Source: Cerasicoccus frondis (GTDB lineage: Bacteria; Verrucomicrobiota; Verrucomicrobiia; Opitutales; Cerasicoccaceae). Taken from it: a DNA stretch of 64,000 bases. The notes beneath the pieces were generated by a model. It made no database searches, was not told where the DNA came from, and saw only the letters and a program-made list of their open reading frames with translations. Made by a program: the position numbers and the translations under genes. The DNA lies in NCBI GenBank assembly GCA_031296915.1, contig JAVDPC010000005.1, positions 207,850 through 271,849 of the forward strand, written 5' to 3'. Positions 8,819-20,040 of this stretch are shown here, one piece after another (positions within the stretch are counted from its first letter, which is position 1; every line of letters begins with the position of its first letter).

Positions 8819-9598
8819 TTACTCGACCTCGCCCGCCCAAACAGCACGGATGATCTCCATTGCGTGGGGGATGAAGTTATCTTGGCCTCCCGGCAATTCG
8901 GGGAGCGCGTTGTTGTTCGTGCCGTAAAGCCAACAGGTGACGCCGACTTCGTCGCAGTGTTTTTTAACCGCTACAGCGTAGTTCGGATGATGGGTCATGT
9001 CGTTGGCGCCGGACTTGGTGAAGAGCATCAGCGGCGGGTCACCTTGCTTGATGTGCGGGGTCACGATTTCAACTGCGTAGGGCTGCTGGATTGCCAAACA
9101 AAAGGAGACGCCCAGCTTCTCAGTGTAGGTGATGTATTCCGCAATGACGGCGCCTGCCGACGAACCGCCGACCACGAAGCGCTCGGGGTCCAGGTTGTAG
9201 TCTTCGGCGTGTTCCTGAAGAAAGCGAATGGAGTTCGCGGCTTCGCGCATACAGGCGAAGTAAGGCTCGGCTTGCGTGAAAGGGTTTGCCGTTTGGCCAT
9301 CGGGGACGTCCTTGAGCAACGGATAGCCAATGCTGGCGACCGCAATACCCTGATCGACCAGCGGCAGCAACTGGTGGCGAAACGGCATGTTCTTATCCTT
9401 GCTCCCACCCTTGAAGCCACCTCCGTGAAACACGACCACGAGTGGCGTTGGTTTATCGCTTTCGGGGAGCCAGAGGTCCATTGTGCTGCGCGAATAAGCG
9501 TCACTGTAGCGCAGGTCGTCGTGCGTGGGTTGGCCTGCGGCAAGGGCGGCGCAGGGGATTAGCGCGGCGGGCAGAAGGGTGCGAAGCGAACGTTTCAT
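8819..9598 (-). CDS. Secreted alpha/beta hydrolase, BD-FAE-like esterase
   Basis: 259 residues with a signal peptide (MKRSLRTLLPAALIPCAALA, cleavage near AAG). HGGGF and GGSSAGA are the oxyanion and nucleophile motifs; an NDMTHHP segment is the likely His region. It is the exported paralogue of the gene at 8011, 76 bp upstream of it on the same strand. The pair may act on the same kind of ester inside and outside the cytoplasm. Catalytic residues look intact. Confidence 0.84.
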   Translation of the reverse strand: MKRSLRTLLPAALIPCAALAAGQPTHDDLRYSDAYSRSTMDLWLPESDKPTPLVVVFHGGGFKGGSKDKNMPFRHQLLPLVDQGIAVASIGYPLLKDVPDGQTANPFTQAEPYFACMREAANSIRFLQEHAEDYNLDPERFVVGGSSAGAVIAEYITYTEKLGVSFCLAIQQPYAVEIVTPHIKQGDPPLMLFTKSGANDMTHHPNYAVAVKKHCDEVGVTCWLYGTNNNALPELPGGQDNFIPHAMEIIRAVWAGEVE

Positions 9599-9727
9599 GG
9601 ATAGATATATACCCTGCCGACGGCGAAAAGTTCAATTAGATCGCCACGGTGTATGGGCTGTTCCGGATATTTCGCCCACATCGCGCTTGGGGTTTGCGCA
9701 ATACATAGCATCAATTATCGTGGCCTT

Positions 9728-10291
9728 ATGTCCGCTGTCGAAATTGGCCAACCGCTGCCTAACTCTATCCGCGCCCTGCCCCTGCTTCGCGGCGATGGCG
9801 AGTCTGTGTCCGTCGAGTCGTTGATCGCCCAGCCGGCGCTGGTGCTGGTGTTCCTCCGCCACTTCGGTTGCCTGGCGTGTCGCGAGCATGTGGGCTTGTG
9901 GAAGCCGCATTTGGCGACGTTTGCGGAACTCGGCGTTCGTGTGAATTTCGTGGGCAATGGCGACGTCGATCATCTACGTGGCTTCATCGAAAAGGCAGGC
10001 TTAGCCAATGAGCCCGCCGATGTGCTGACCGATCCCGAGCAAGTGGTCTACGCGGCGCTGGGATTGGAGAATTCTGTGGCCTCCGTGCTAAGCCCGGGCG
10101 CCATGTTCAACGCCCTGCGCGCAGTGGCTCGCGGCAACCTGCAAACATCCGTCGAAGGCGACCCGACTCAACAGGGCGGTGTGCTGATCGTCGATGGTGA
10201 GGGCAAGGTTGCGCTGCTCCACCGCGAGGCGCGGCTTGGCGATTACCTGCCAGTGGAGCAGGCCTTGCAGACGGTCAAAAGCCTCGCCTAA
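9728..10291 (+). CDS. AhpC/TSA-type redoxin-like protein
   Basis: 187 residues from the ATG at 9728; the frame extends to 9653 without a better start. The thioredoxin-like fold is recognisable from LVFLRHFGCLACREHVG, where GCLACRE carries a CxxC-like pair at the peroxiredoxin active-site position. It resembles the AhpC/TSA antioxidant (PRXL2/AAED1-like) group rather than classic peroxiredoxins. It overlaps the stop of the convergent YhcH-family gene by 4 bp. The role in peroxide or thiol chemistry is inferred from family. Confidence 0.72.
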   Translation: MSAVEIGQPLPNSIRALPLLRGDGESVSVESLIAQPALVLVFLRHFGCLACREHVGLWKPHLATFAELGVRVNFVGNGDVDHLRGFIEKAGLANEPADVLTDPEQVVYAALGLENSVASVLSPGAMFNALRAVARGNLQTSVEGDPTQQGGVLIVDGEGKVALLHREARLGDYLPVEQALQTVKSLA

Positions 10292-10764
10292 AGCTTCAGG
10301 CGACTGAGGCCGATTTTCACGACGACTTTTTTCACGCTCACGGATGCATCGCCAGGATTGAGCGCGGGCATGTGGGCATCCTGCGGCAGGAGCAGGGCAA
10401 AGGTTCCGGGCTCCATGGTTAGCTGGAGCTTGGCGGGCGACTCGTATTGATAAAACTCTACATCCTTGTCTACAGAGTAAGGCGTCTTGACCGAAAGCGT
10501 ATGCGTGGGATAGACCGCGATTCGCTCGGCTTCCACGAGGGACATTTGGATATCGGCAAATTTTCGGTGCGATTCGAGAACGGCGTCGGGGGCGTCGGCC
10601 GCCTTGGTGTCGTAGGTCATCACGCGGGCAAAAAGCGTATCGCCATCGATCGGGTATTCGCCATCCGGCGTGTCGGGGCCGATGCTGTTCAAGAACGCAA
10701 AGGCCCGCTCCCACGCCTCGCCAAGCGTGTAAGTCTGCCAGTTGGAAATGTGGTCAACGATCAT
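10288..10764 (-). CDS. YhcH/YjgK/YiaL family protein
   Basis: 158 residues, typical length. Family hallmarks are the ESHRKFADIQ and PQDAHMPAL segments and the SVKKVVVKI strand near the C-terminus, forming a cupin-like fold with metal-binding His/Glu. Relatives include the EbgC subunit and proteins near sialic-acid and uronate catabolism genes, where they are thought to help with sugar anomers. It is transcribed on its own, after the carB terminator. Confidence 0.85.
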   Translation of the reverse strand: MIVDHISNWQTYTLGEAWERAFAFLNSIGPDTPDGEYPIDGDTLFARVMTYDTKAADAPDAVLESHRKFADIQMSLVEAERIAVYPTHTLSVKTPYSVDKDVEFYQYESPAKLQLTMEPGTFALLLPQDAHMPALNPGDASVSVKKVVVKIGLSRLKL

Positions 10765-10830
10765 TCCGCCAGCAGACTCGAACCTCGCCTGAAACGCAAG
10801 CCGCCACCTTGGCTAATGCTAGCTGGGCAC

Positions 10831-10871
10831 AAAAAAATTCGGCTCGCTGGACTTCAATCCATCAAGCCGAA
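10831..10871 (-). terminator. Rho-independent terminator after carB
   Basis: Read on the minus strand, TTCGGCT (10871-10865) pairs with AGCCGAA (10844-10838) and is followed by seven Ts (10837-10831). It lies 48 bp past the carB stop, beyond the family C repeat. Confidence 0.8.
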
Positions 10872-10918
10872 CTTTAATCTTACTCCTTTAATCTTTAATC
10901 TCCGCGCCAGCGGCGCGG
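10872..10918 (-). repeat. 3'-end repeat, family C
   Basis: Starting at the base after the carB stop, a GC palindrome CCGCGCCGCTGGCGCGG (10918-10902) leads into an AT stretch with repeated GATTAAAG units. The same arrangement recurs at 63879-63923, and its AT arm at 16081-16112. Confidence 0.6.
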
Positions 10919-14149
<3,231 letters not shown>

Positions 14150-14295
14150 GGTCGGGTTCTAGATTTGGGCAAAATTTCGCGGAGTTTTGGCGCCTACTTG
14201 CGCGGGGGCAAGTAAGATTAAAGGAAAAAGGAAAAAGATTGAAGGGGGGAAATGCGGCTTTTGAGGGCGCGTATCTGCAAATGACTGATGATGAA

Positions 14296-14874
14296 TTATT
14301 TCAGCAACCCATCGGCCACGGCTTGGTCCAGCTTGCCCTTGACCACGGCCCAGACCGCCTCGCTGCCTTTGGCAATGCGGCTGTTGACCGCGTAAACGCT
14401 CTCGGCTGGGATGTTGTGCGTTTTCCAGCTGTGGCCGTCACTGTTGATGTTTTGCAGGATGGGCGGAATGCGGTCGATGCCGCGCGCGTAGCGGGAGTCC
14501 GCCGTTTCGCCGGCCTCAAACTCATACCAGAGCGCGAGGTATTCCTCGGCCTGATCGGCGGGCAGGTAGGCCAGGAGGCGTTTGACGCCCTCGGCTTCCT
14601 CGGCCTTCAGCTCGGGCGCTTCACTGGAGTAGATAATGGTGTCGCCCACGTCGATCTCCCCCAGATCGTGGATAATGAGCATGCGGATGACGCGGTCGAT
14701 GTTGATCGGCTCGTTGGCGTGCTCACGGAGGGTTAGGGCGAGCAGACATACGTGCCAGCTGTGCTCAGCCGAGTTTTCATAGCGGTCCAGCCCCGTGGGC
14801 TTGGTCTTGCGGTGGACGTTTTTCAGTTTCTCAACCTCAACAATGAAGTCCAGAATGCGCGTAATTTCCTCCAT
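14296..14874 (-). CDS. HD-domain phosphohydrolase (YfbR-like)
   Basis: 192 residues from the ATG at 14874. The HD signature is split as ENSAEHSWHV (first His pair), MLIIHDLGEID (the HD dyad) and a later Asp in RYARGIDRIPPI, matching the YfbR/YGK1 group of 5'-deoxynucleotidases. Such enzymes dephosphorylate nucleoside monophosphates in salvage pathways. The neighbour carB makes pyrimidine precursors, but the pairing may be chance. Divergent from the small membrane protein at 14948. Confidence 0.82.
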   Translation of the reverse strand: MEEITRILDFIVEVEKLKNVHRKTKPTGLDRYENSAEHSWHVCLLALTLREHANEPINIDRVIRMLIIHDLGEIDVGDTIIYSSEAPELKAEEAEGVKRLLAYLPADQAEEYLALWYEFEAGETADSRYARGIDRIPPILQNINSDGHSWKTHNIPAESVYAVNSRIAKGSEAVWAVVKGKLDQAVADGLLK

Positions 14875-14947
14875 AGTGATATTGGATATAAGAGACGCTG
14901 AACAAACCGCCAACGCCTTTGTCGCAAAAATCGTGAAAGAAGACTAC

Positions 14948-15274
14948 GTGATCATCCTCCTGGGTTGGGAGAAACGCCGCCTGGTTTACAATGGGTTGCT
15001 GATCGCGGTGACGGTGACGCTTTGTGCGCAGCTAAATTTGTGGGGGCGCTTGGGCCGCGAGTTTTTCGAGCTAAACCTGCTGGTTCTGGCGCTGGTGGCA
15101 AACGTGCTTTACCTGCTGGGCCCGGCAATGGAGTGCTTCCTGACGCACCGTGGGCGTGACTGTTTTTGGATTCGCCGCGGCATGTTCTGGGGCGGCACGC
15201 TGCTATCCATGGCCATGGCCGCCTACCTGCTTTACTCGTTTGCATTTCCACTGGAAACACGGCTGTTTAACTAA
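14948..15274 (+). CDS. Small membrane protein
   Basis: 108 residues from the GTG at 14948, preceded by the purine-rich GAAAGAAG; a GTG at 14933 is the alternative. Three hydrophobic segments (about residues 14-32, 40-62 and 83-102) predict an integral membrane protein with a CFLTHRGRDCFWIRRG loop between the last two. Not recognised as a named family. It stands alone, divergent from the HD gene. Confidence 0.6.
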   Translation: MIILLGWEKRRLVYNGLLIAVTVTLCAQLNLWGRLGREFFELNLLVLALVANVLYLLGPAMECFLTHRGRDCFWIRRGMFWGGTLLSMAMAAYLLYSFAFPLETRLFN

Positions 15275-15486
15275 GAACGGAAACGAAAGAAGGACTAGGC
15301 AGTGCCTGGAAACGCATGTTCGGCGCTGAAATTTGCGTATGTAAGCCGTTGATTATCAGCGTGATTTAATAGTGAAAGCCACTCACTAATAAAATGCTCG
15401 GGCGTTCACTTTTTGTTTGTGATCGAGCGCGGTAAGTTTAGTGTTTTATTGATCACCATACACATCATTGCGCTGCCGTAGGATAA

Positions 15487-15548
15487 GCGTCCCGCCTGTG
15501 CTGTTTCGGTTAGGTGGAGTCGAGGCACAGGCGGGACGCCTATGCTAC
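15487..15548 (+). repeat. Family B repeat: 15-bp inverted repeat
   Basis: GCGTCCCGCCTGTGC (15487-15501) and its exact complement (15525-15539) form a hairpin with a 23-base loop. The right arm with its continuation, CACAGGCGGGACGCCTATGCTAC at 15526-15548, recurs with two changes at 43946-43968 after mscS. Confidence 0.7.
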
Positions 15549-15608
15549 TTAACCGCGCCACTCAAACTCATAACTCATCCAACCTTACCCACCTTACCAA
15601 CATCCCAA

Positions 15609-15641
15609 CCTTCAAACTTTCAAACTTTCAAACTTTCGAAC
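15609..15641 (+). repeat. TTTCAAAC tandem repeat
   Basis: Three to four near-perfect copies of the 8-bp unit TTTCAAAC in an otherwise non-coding region. Confidence 0.8.
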
Positions 15642-16114
15642 CTCCAAACCCATGAACCTCCCCTCCCCCTACCATCCGCCATAGTGAACACCGCGAAGGT
15701 ATCCCAGTCGACGCCATGCGAGGCCATTCGGGCCGCGTGCATTGGGTGCCGGGCAAACAGGCTCATTCGCGAACTGACTTGGTGACAGCAATCAGCCTCG
15801 CGACGCCCAGCTCTGCCCGACCCACTCACTGCACGACGCCCTATGCCAGCCTGGTCAGCGCCGCGTCGACGTGTGAGTGGCGGAGTGATCCGTCGCTCCA
15901 GCCGGCGGCCCCTGAGCCGCCTGCGCCCCACCTGCGCCTCGTCACGGCGAGCGGGCGGGTGGGGCAATGTTCTTTGATATTAATTTGTGGCGGCTTTACC
16001 CCCCCCCTCCCCGGGCCCCTCGGTGCAGGTCACTGAAAATTTTAGACGCCCTCTGAGAGATTGAGTACTCCCCGAGTTGCCTTTAATTTTTAATCTGCTC
16101 ACTTTAATCTCTTC

Positions 16115-16900
16115 ATGCCCATTCCCCTACATTGGCACACGGAGCCGCTGTTGCTCCTGCTGTTGATTGGCGCTGGTTGGCTCTACGCCCTGGCGACAGG
16201 GCCACTGCGTGACAAACTGGCCTCCGGCGAACGATTTGACGCGCTCAAGGCCGTCAGCTTCTACCTGGGCCTGATTGCGGCGTATTTGACAGTGGGCTCG
16301 CCACTTGACCAGTGGGGCGAGGACTTCCTGTTTTCCGCGCACATGGTGCAGCACATGCTGCTGGTTTACCTCGTACCGCCGCTGTTGATCCGCGGTTTGC
16401 CGACCTGGCTCGCTGATTGGTTGCTGGCGACGAAGGTGATCCGCGCGCCGGTGAAGATCCTGGTTCACCCGTTTGTGGCGTGGCTAATTTTCACGGCGCT
16501 CTACACGATTTGGCACAGACCGGCGCTCTACGAACTGGCCCTGCAGGATAAGACCGCCCACATCCTGGAGCATTGGTGCATGTTTATCCCAGCCCTCATG
16601 ATGTGGTGGCCAATCATCAGCCCGAGTAAACTCGTGCCGCCGATCAACTACGGGCCACGCATGATTTACCTATTCTTATTGATGGTCGGTCAACTGCCGG
16701 TGTTTGGGTTCCTGACCCTCTCTGACACAGTCCTCTACCCCACTTATGAATGGGCGCCGCGCATTACGCACCTGTCTCCACTGCAAGACCAGATACTCGG
16801 CGGACTGATCATGAAAGTCACTAACATGGGCGTCTCACTGACGCTGCTCGGCTGGTGCTTCTACGCCTGGTATCGGCAGGACAATCCAGATACCGCCTAG
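16115..16900 (+). CDS. ctaG: Cytochrome c oxidase assembly factor, CtaG/Caa3 type
   Basis: 261 residues, almost all membrane segments (seven or so). The family pattern is clear: [50 protein letters not shown] and a final helix with [11 protein letters not shown]. The conserved His residues are in place. Caa3-type CtaG helps assemble the copper site of terminal oxidase in the inner membrane. No oxidase subunit gene is adjacent. Confidence 0.92.
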   Translation: MPIPLHWHTEPLLLLLLIGAGWLYALATGPLRDKLASGERFDALKAVSFYLGLIAAYLTVGSPLDQWGEDFLFSAHMVQHMLLVYLVPPLLIRGLPTWLADWLLATKVIRAPVKILVHPFVAWLIFTALYTIWHRPALYELALQDKTAHILEHWCMFIPALMMWWPIISPSKLVPPINYGPRMIYLFLLMVGQLPVFGFLTLSDTVLYPTYEWAPRITHLSPLQDQILGGLIMKVTNMGVSLTLLGWCFYAWYRQDNPDTA

Positions 16901-17206
16901 GAGCTTCTGATAATATTATTATGTTTTAATTAAAAACCAAGGGAACACATCATCAGTCTTTTATACATGACTGACTGCGCGCAAGTTGCTCCACTTTGGC
17001 CCGAATGCTTGGCCGCCTTCTCGGCGATTGTTGAAACGACCAGTCCGCCGAGCTAACGATAGGTCAGCACGGCAAAACCATGTAGCGGCGCTCCTGAACC
17101 TGCTCGCAGAGGCGGCAATGGGCACGTTGACGCTCTTGATCGATGATCAAGCGGTAATTCGTGCAAAATGCTTGCATTTCGCTAATAGAGGCTATACGGT
17201 TAGCTT
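16901..17206 (+). other. Intergenic region upstream of the RHH protein
   Basis: No supported gene. It contains an AT-rich start after ctaG and the perfect palindrome TTGATCGATGATCAA at 17136-17150, 57 bp before the RHH start. TTGCAT and TATACG just before the gene resemble promoter boxes, but at 15-bp spacing. Confidence 0.5.
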
Positions 17207-17443
17207 ATGCCAACCCCAACCGGCTTTGATTTACCCCCCGAGCTGTTAAAACGGCTCAAATTCCGCGCCAAGCGGGATAAACGGACACTGGAAAATGAGA
17301 TCCTGCACTGTCTGAACCTCGGCCTGACTCGGGAAAATCCACCCGAGCGCTTTCAAGACCGCGCCCGCCGCCTACGGCAGGTCTCACATGGCGTACTCCG
17401 CGTCGACGACCTCAAGCACCTCATTGAGGACGGCCGCCGATAG
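17207..17443 (+). CDS. Ribbon-helix-helix antitoxin-like protein (FitA/Arc type)
   Basis: 78 residues. FDLPPELLKRLKFRAKRDKRTLENEILHCL fits the RHH DNA-binding fold: a beta strand followed by two helices. The C-terminal tail is what usually wraps the toxin in VapBC/FitAB pairs. No PIN-domain toxin lies downstream, where the next gene is lgt, so it is an orphan. A palindrome at 17136-17150 could be its operator. Confidence 0.7.
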   Translation: MPTPTGFDLPPELLKRLKFRAKRDKRTLENEILHCLNLGLTRENPPERFQDRARRLRQVSHGVLRVDDLKHLIEDGRR

Positions 17444-17482
17444 CCAACCTACTCTGCCAGCCAGCCTACTGTGGCGAATGCT

Positions 17483-17539
17483 GCCTGGGCCCGGCCTCTT
17501 TCCGAGGGGTCGAGCCGCCCAGGCGGTCATCCGATTTTT
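17483..17539 (+). terminator. Possible terminator after the RHH gene
   Basis: GCCTGGGC (17483-17490) pairs with GCCCAGGC (17517-17524), with inner CGGC/GCCG and CTC/GAG pairing. A T-tract (17535-17539) comes 10 bases later, farther than usual. Confidence 0.4.
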
Positions 17540-17594
17540 GTCCTGTCAACAGCGTTGGATTGACTGACTTGCTTCTGGCTGACTCCATGGGCCC

Positions 17595-18488
17595 GTGATC
17601 ACGTTAGCACAGCTGCCGCCCAAACCGGAAACCGGGCATTGGGTCCATGACTTGGATCCGTTCATCATCCGCTTTCCTGAAGGTTGGCCGATTGACGGCC
17701 TGCGCTGGTATGGTCTCGCCTACGTGGCCGGGTTCGCCGTCGCCTTTTTCCTGCTCCGGCTCTATTACAAGCGCGGGCGCTCACCATACAATCCCGACCA
17801 ACAGGCGGATTTTCTGTTCGCCATTATTCTGGGCACGTTAATTGGCGGGCGGCTGGGTTATTTCCTGCTCTATCGCTTCGACGAACTGCTGCAAAATCCG
17901 TTGCTAATTCTACGCGTGTGGGAGGGCGGCATGGCGAGCCATGGCGGCATGATCGGCATAGTGCTCGGTATGCTGTGGTTTGCCCGTAAAACCAAGACCT
18001 CGTTCTGGCGGGTGGCCGACATCACCTGCACACTGGGACCACCCGGAGTCTTGTTTGGCCGCATCGCAAACTTCATCAATGGCGAACTCTATGGACGGCC
18101 TACCGACTCCGCCTGGGGCATGCATTTTCTGGACTACCGCTACAATCCCCTCACCGGCTACAATGAGTGGTTCTGGACTCAACCAGTGCACCCATCACAG
18201 CTCTATCAAGCGGCGATGGAGGGACTTGTATTGACCATCTACATGCAAGCGCGTTTTTGGCTCAGCGACCCGAACAAACGCTCGCTCGGTCAGCTAACCG
18301 GCGAATTTCTCATCGGCTACGCCCTGCTCCGCATCGCGGGGGAAGTCTTCCGCGAGCCCGACGCCTCACTCATCCTCGGCATGTCGCGCGGCGCATTTTA
18401 CTCGCTCTTCATGATCATCGCCGGCGCAGCAATCATTACTTTGCGACGCAAAGCAAAGCCAGATACTTTGCAGGACAAAGTAAAATAG
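17595..18488 (+). CDS. lgt: Prolipoprotein diacylglyceryl transferase
   Basis: 297 residues from a GTG. The enzyme moves a diacylglyceryl group from phosphatidylglycerol to the lipobox Cys in the inner membrane. The signature GRIANFINGELYGRP (about residues 155-170) is present, as are the GGMASHGGMIG loop, HPSQLYQA and several membrane helices. Its last residues (TLRRKAKPDTLQDKVK) are encoded by two TTTGC-palindrome repeats, suggesting the C-terminus was extended by repeat insertion. Its stop is 2 bp from that of the convergent surE. Confidence 0.96.
   Translation: MITLAQLPPKPETGHWVHDLDPFIIRFPEGWPIDGLRWYGLAYVAGFAVAFFLLRLYYKRGRSPYNPDQQADFLFAIILGTLIGGRLGYFLLYRFDELLQNPLLILRVWEGGMASHGGMIGIVLGMLWFARKTKTSFWRVADITCTLGPPGVLFGRIANFINGELYGRPTDSAWGMHFLDYRYNPLTGYNEWFWTQPVHPSQLYQAAMEGLVLTIYMQARFWLSDPNKRSLGQLTGEFLIGYALLRIAGEVFREPDASLILGMSRGAFYSLFMIIAGAAIITLRRKAKPDTLQDKVK
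18438..18482 (+). repeat. Two TTTGC palindromes inside the end of lgt
   Basis: ACTTTGCGACGCAAAG at 18438-18453 and TACTTTGCAGGACAAAGTA at 18464-18482. Both are near-perfect inverted repeats and are translated as part of lgt. Related to the palindromes at 7441, 18750 and 23172. Confidence 0.7.
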
Positions 18489-18490
18489 GA

Positions 18491-19264
18491 TTAGATCCGC
18501 GAGACACGACCAAAGTCGAGGCGCGTATAGCTGATATTGCCGCGCAACAGACAAGCCCAGTCATATGGCCCATCGGTTGGCGGCTCGCCATCGGCGTATT
18601 GGAAGTCAAACGACGCCGGACCAGAGCGCTTAAACAGGCACTTGATATTAAACGGTGACAGCGCGGTTTCCTCAACTTCAGACGCAGCAGTGGTCATTGA
18701 GGGAAAATTATAATTGTGCACCACCAGCCCATCTTGTCCTTCGCGTAACCTTTGCAATGCAAAGTTGGAGGCCCATTCTCCCGCCGACTGTAGGCTCGTC
18801 ACCAGCTCGCCCTCGGCCATGCCATGGTTCTGCCGCAAATGCTCATAGGCGGTATCAGGCACCTGATGAGAAAATGCCAACGACGGCAGGCCCCAAGCTG
18901 CGCCTTCCAATGCGCCCGCCACCGTGCCTGACGAGAAAATAAGCGGCGCCATGCAGTTAAAGCCCAAGTTAATGCCAGAGCAAACGCCATCGGGCATGTC
19001 ATCCGAAAGCAGATGCCCGAGAGCGATGTTCACACAGTCGCTGGGCGTGCCATCGAGCGCAAAAGCCCGGCATGGGAAGTTCTCATACTCAGCAAGGTGC
19101 ACTTGCCCCTGGCGGCTCATCGCGCGGCCAATCCAACTCTTTTCGCCCATCGGTGCGGCGACGGTTACGCGAAAATCCTGAACCAGCGCATCCACCAGCA
19201 CACGCAGGAAAAACGAATCGATTCCGTCATCATTGGTGACGAGGATGTGTTTTTTTTCAGACAT
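18491..19264 (-). CDS. surE: 5'/3'-nucleotidase SurE
   Basis: 257 residues. It opens HILVTNDDGIDSFFLRVL with the metal-binding NDDG, and carries the family segment LDGTPSDCVNIAL and the SGINLGFN loop (usually SGINxGxN). SurE removes phosphate from nucleoside monophosphates, often in stationary phase. A 15-bp TTTGC palindrome is embedded in its coding sequence at 18750-18764, encoding NFALQR. Convergent with lgt. Confidence 0.94.
   Translation of the reverse strand: MSEKKHILVTNDDGIDSFFLRVLVDALVQDFRVTVAAPMGEKSWIGRAMSRQGQVHLAEYENFPCRAFALDGTPSDCVNIALGHLLSDDMPDGVCSGINLGFNCMAPLIFSSGTVAGALEGAAWGLPSLAFSHQVPDTAYEHLRQNHGMAEGELVTSLQSAGEWASNFALQRLREGQDGLVVHNYNFPSMTTAASEVEETALSPFNIKCLFKRSGPASFDFQYADGEPPTDGPYDWACLLRGNISYTRLDFGRVSRI
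18750..18764 (+). repeat. TTTGC palindrome inside surE
   Basis: CTTTGCAATGCAAAG, a perfect 15-bp palindrome except at the centre, in frame within surE. Confidence 0.6.
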
Positions 19265-19373
19265 AAACTCAGGCTACCCAAGCTCGCACCAAGGTAAACG
19301 CCTAAACCAGCGGAGCAGATAATTGCCGGGAATGCATCCTCCCAAACAATTAAGCAATTCTCAGCAACGCCTG

Positions 19374-19934
19374 CTACTTGCGGCGACGCAGCCAAGCGAA
19401 AGTCAGTACGCCAAGTCCCAAAACAGCGGCATAGGTAGACGGCTCTGGCACAGCAGAAGCGTAGCCCTGCAGTGGTCCCTTGACGACATCCGGAAAAGTC
19501 CCATCCGAGCCCAGATAAATGCCGGTTACACCATCCATGAACATTGAATTCGTCAACTGATGCGGCACGTTAAAAGTAATCTCACCCGAACCATTGGCCA
19601 CTTGACCATCTTGAATGTAATTGACGAAGCGCAACTGCAGAGGCTCGTCATACGCCAACGAATTATAACCTACGTAGACTTGATCGAGGTAATTGGAACC
19701 AAAACCAATACGGCCACCTCCCGAGATGCTGCTAAATGAGGCCTGAACCGGCCCGGAAATATCCACCAGCAAAATGTAGCCTTCGTTTTCTGGAAGCGTC
19801 GGCGCATCGATAGTCCCTTCGAACGAATACTCAAGAGTCGTCGGGCTCGAAACATTAAACTGAAAATTAAGTGTGCCAAACGCATTCGCAGCGGACACGG
19901 TTAGACCAACTAGCAGCAAGGTTGATTTAATCAT
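19374..19934 (-). CDS. PEP-CTERM secreted protein
   Basis: 186 residues from the ATG at 19934. It has a signal peptide (MIKSTLLLVGLTVSAANA), a beta-rich body of about 140 residues and the C-terminal sorting signal VPEPSTYA, a hydrophobic helix, and RRRK. The tail is known to be cut by an exosortase (not in this window), with the protein delivered to the surface or extracellular polymer. The body is not recognised. Confidence 0.85.
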   Translation of the reverse strand: MIKSTLLLVGLTVSAANAFGTLNFQFNVSSPTTLEYSFEGTIDAPTLPENEGYILLVDISGPVQASFSSISGGGRIGFGSNYLDQVYVGYNSLAYDEPLQLRFVNYIQDGQVANGSGEITFNVPHQLTNSMFMDGVTGIYLGSDGTFPDVVKGPLQGYASAVPEPSTYAAVLGLGVLTFAWLRRRK

Positions 19935-20040
19935 ATAGGGACTAAAATAGGCACCCAACAAAGAAGGTCAATCTAAAGAGATAAGGCCTAAAGCAATTAA
20001 CCCAACAGCCTCAAACCTCTGTATATAATTCAAGCACTCC

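Larger units (their letters stand above)
15275..16114 (+). other. 840-bp intergenic region rich in repeats
   Basis: No convincing gene. It holds a 15-bp inverted repeat (15487-15539), a TTTCAAAC tandem tract (15609-15641), and a GC-rich block (15700-15970) with frames open on both strands but no recognisable protein. In that block GCCCCACC near 15925 can pair with GGTGGGGC near 15958. An AT-rich family C arm (16081-16112) precedes ctaG. Confidence 0.6.

Noticed and set aside
15716-16036. 106-residue plus-strand frame in the GC-rich gap
   Set aside because: Biased composition from GC-rich repeats, with an equally long frame on the other strand.
16986-17249. 87-residue frame ahead of the RHH gene
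   Set aside because: No family and no ribosome site, and it overlaps the RHH start in another frame.
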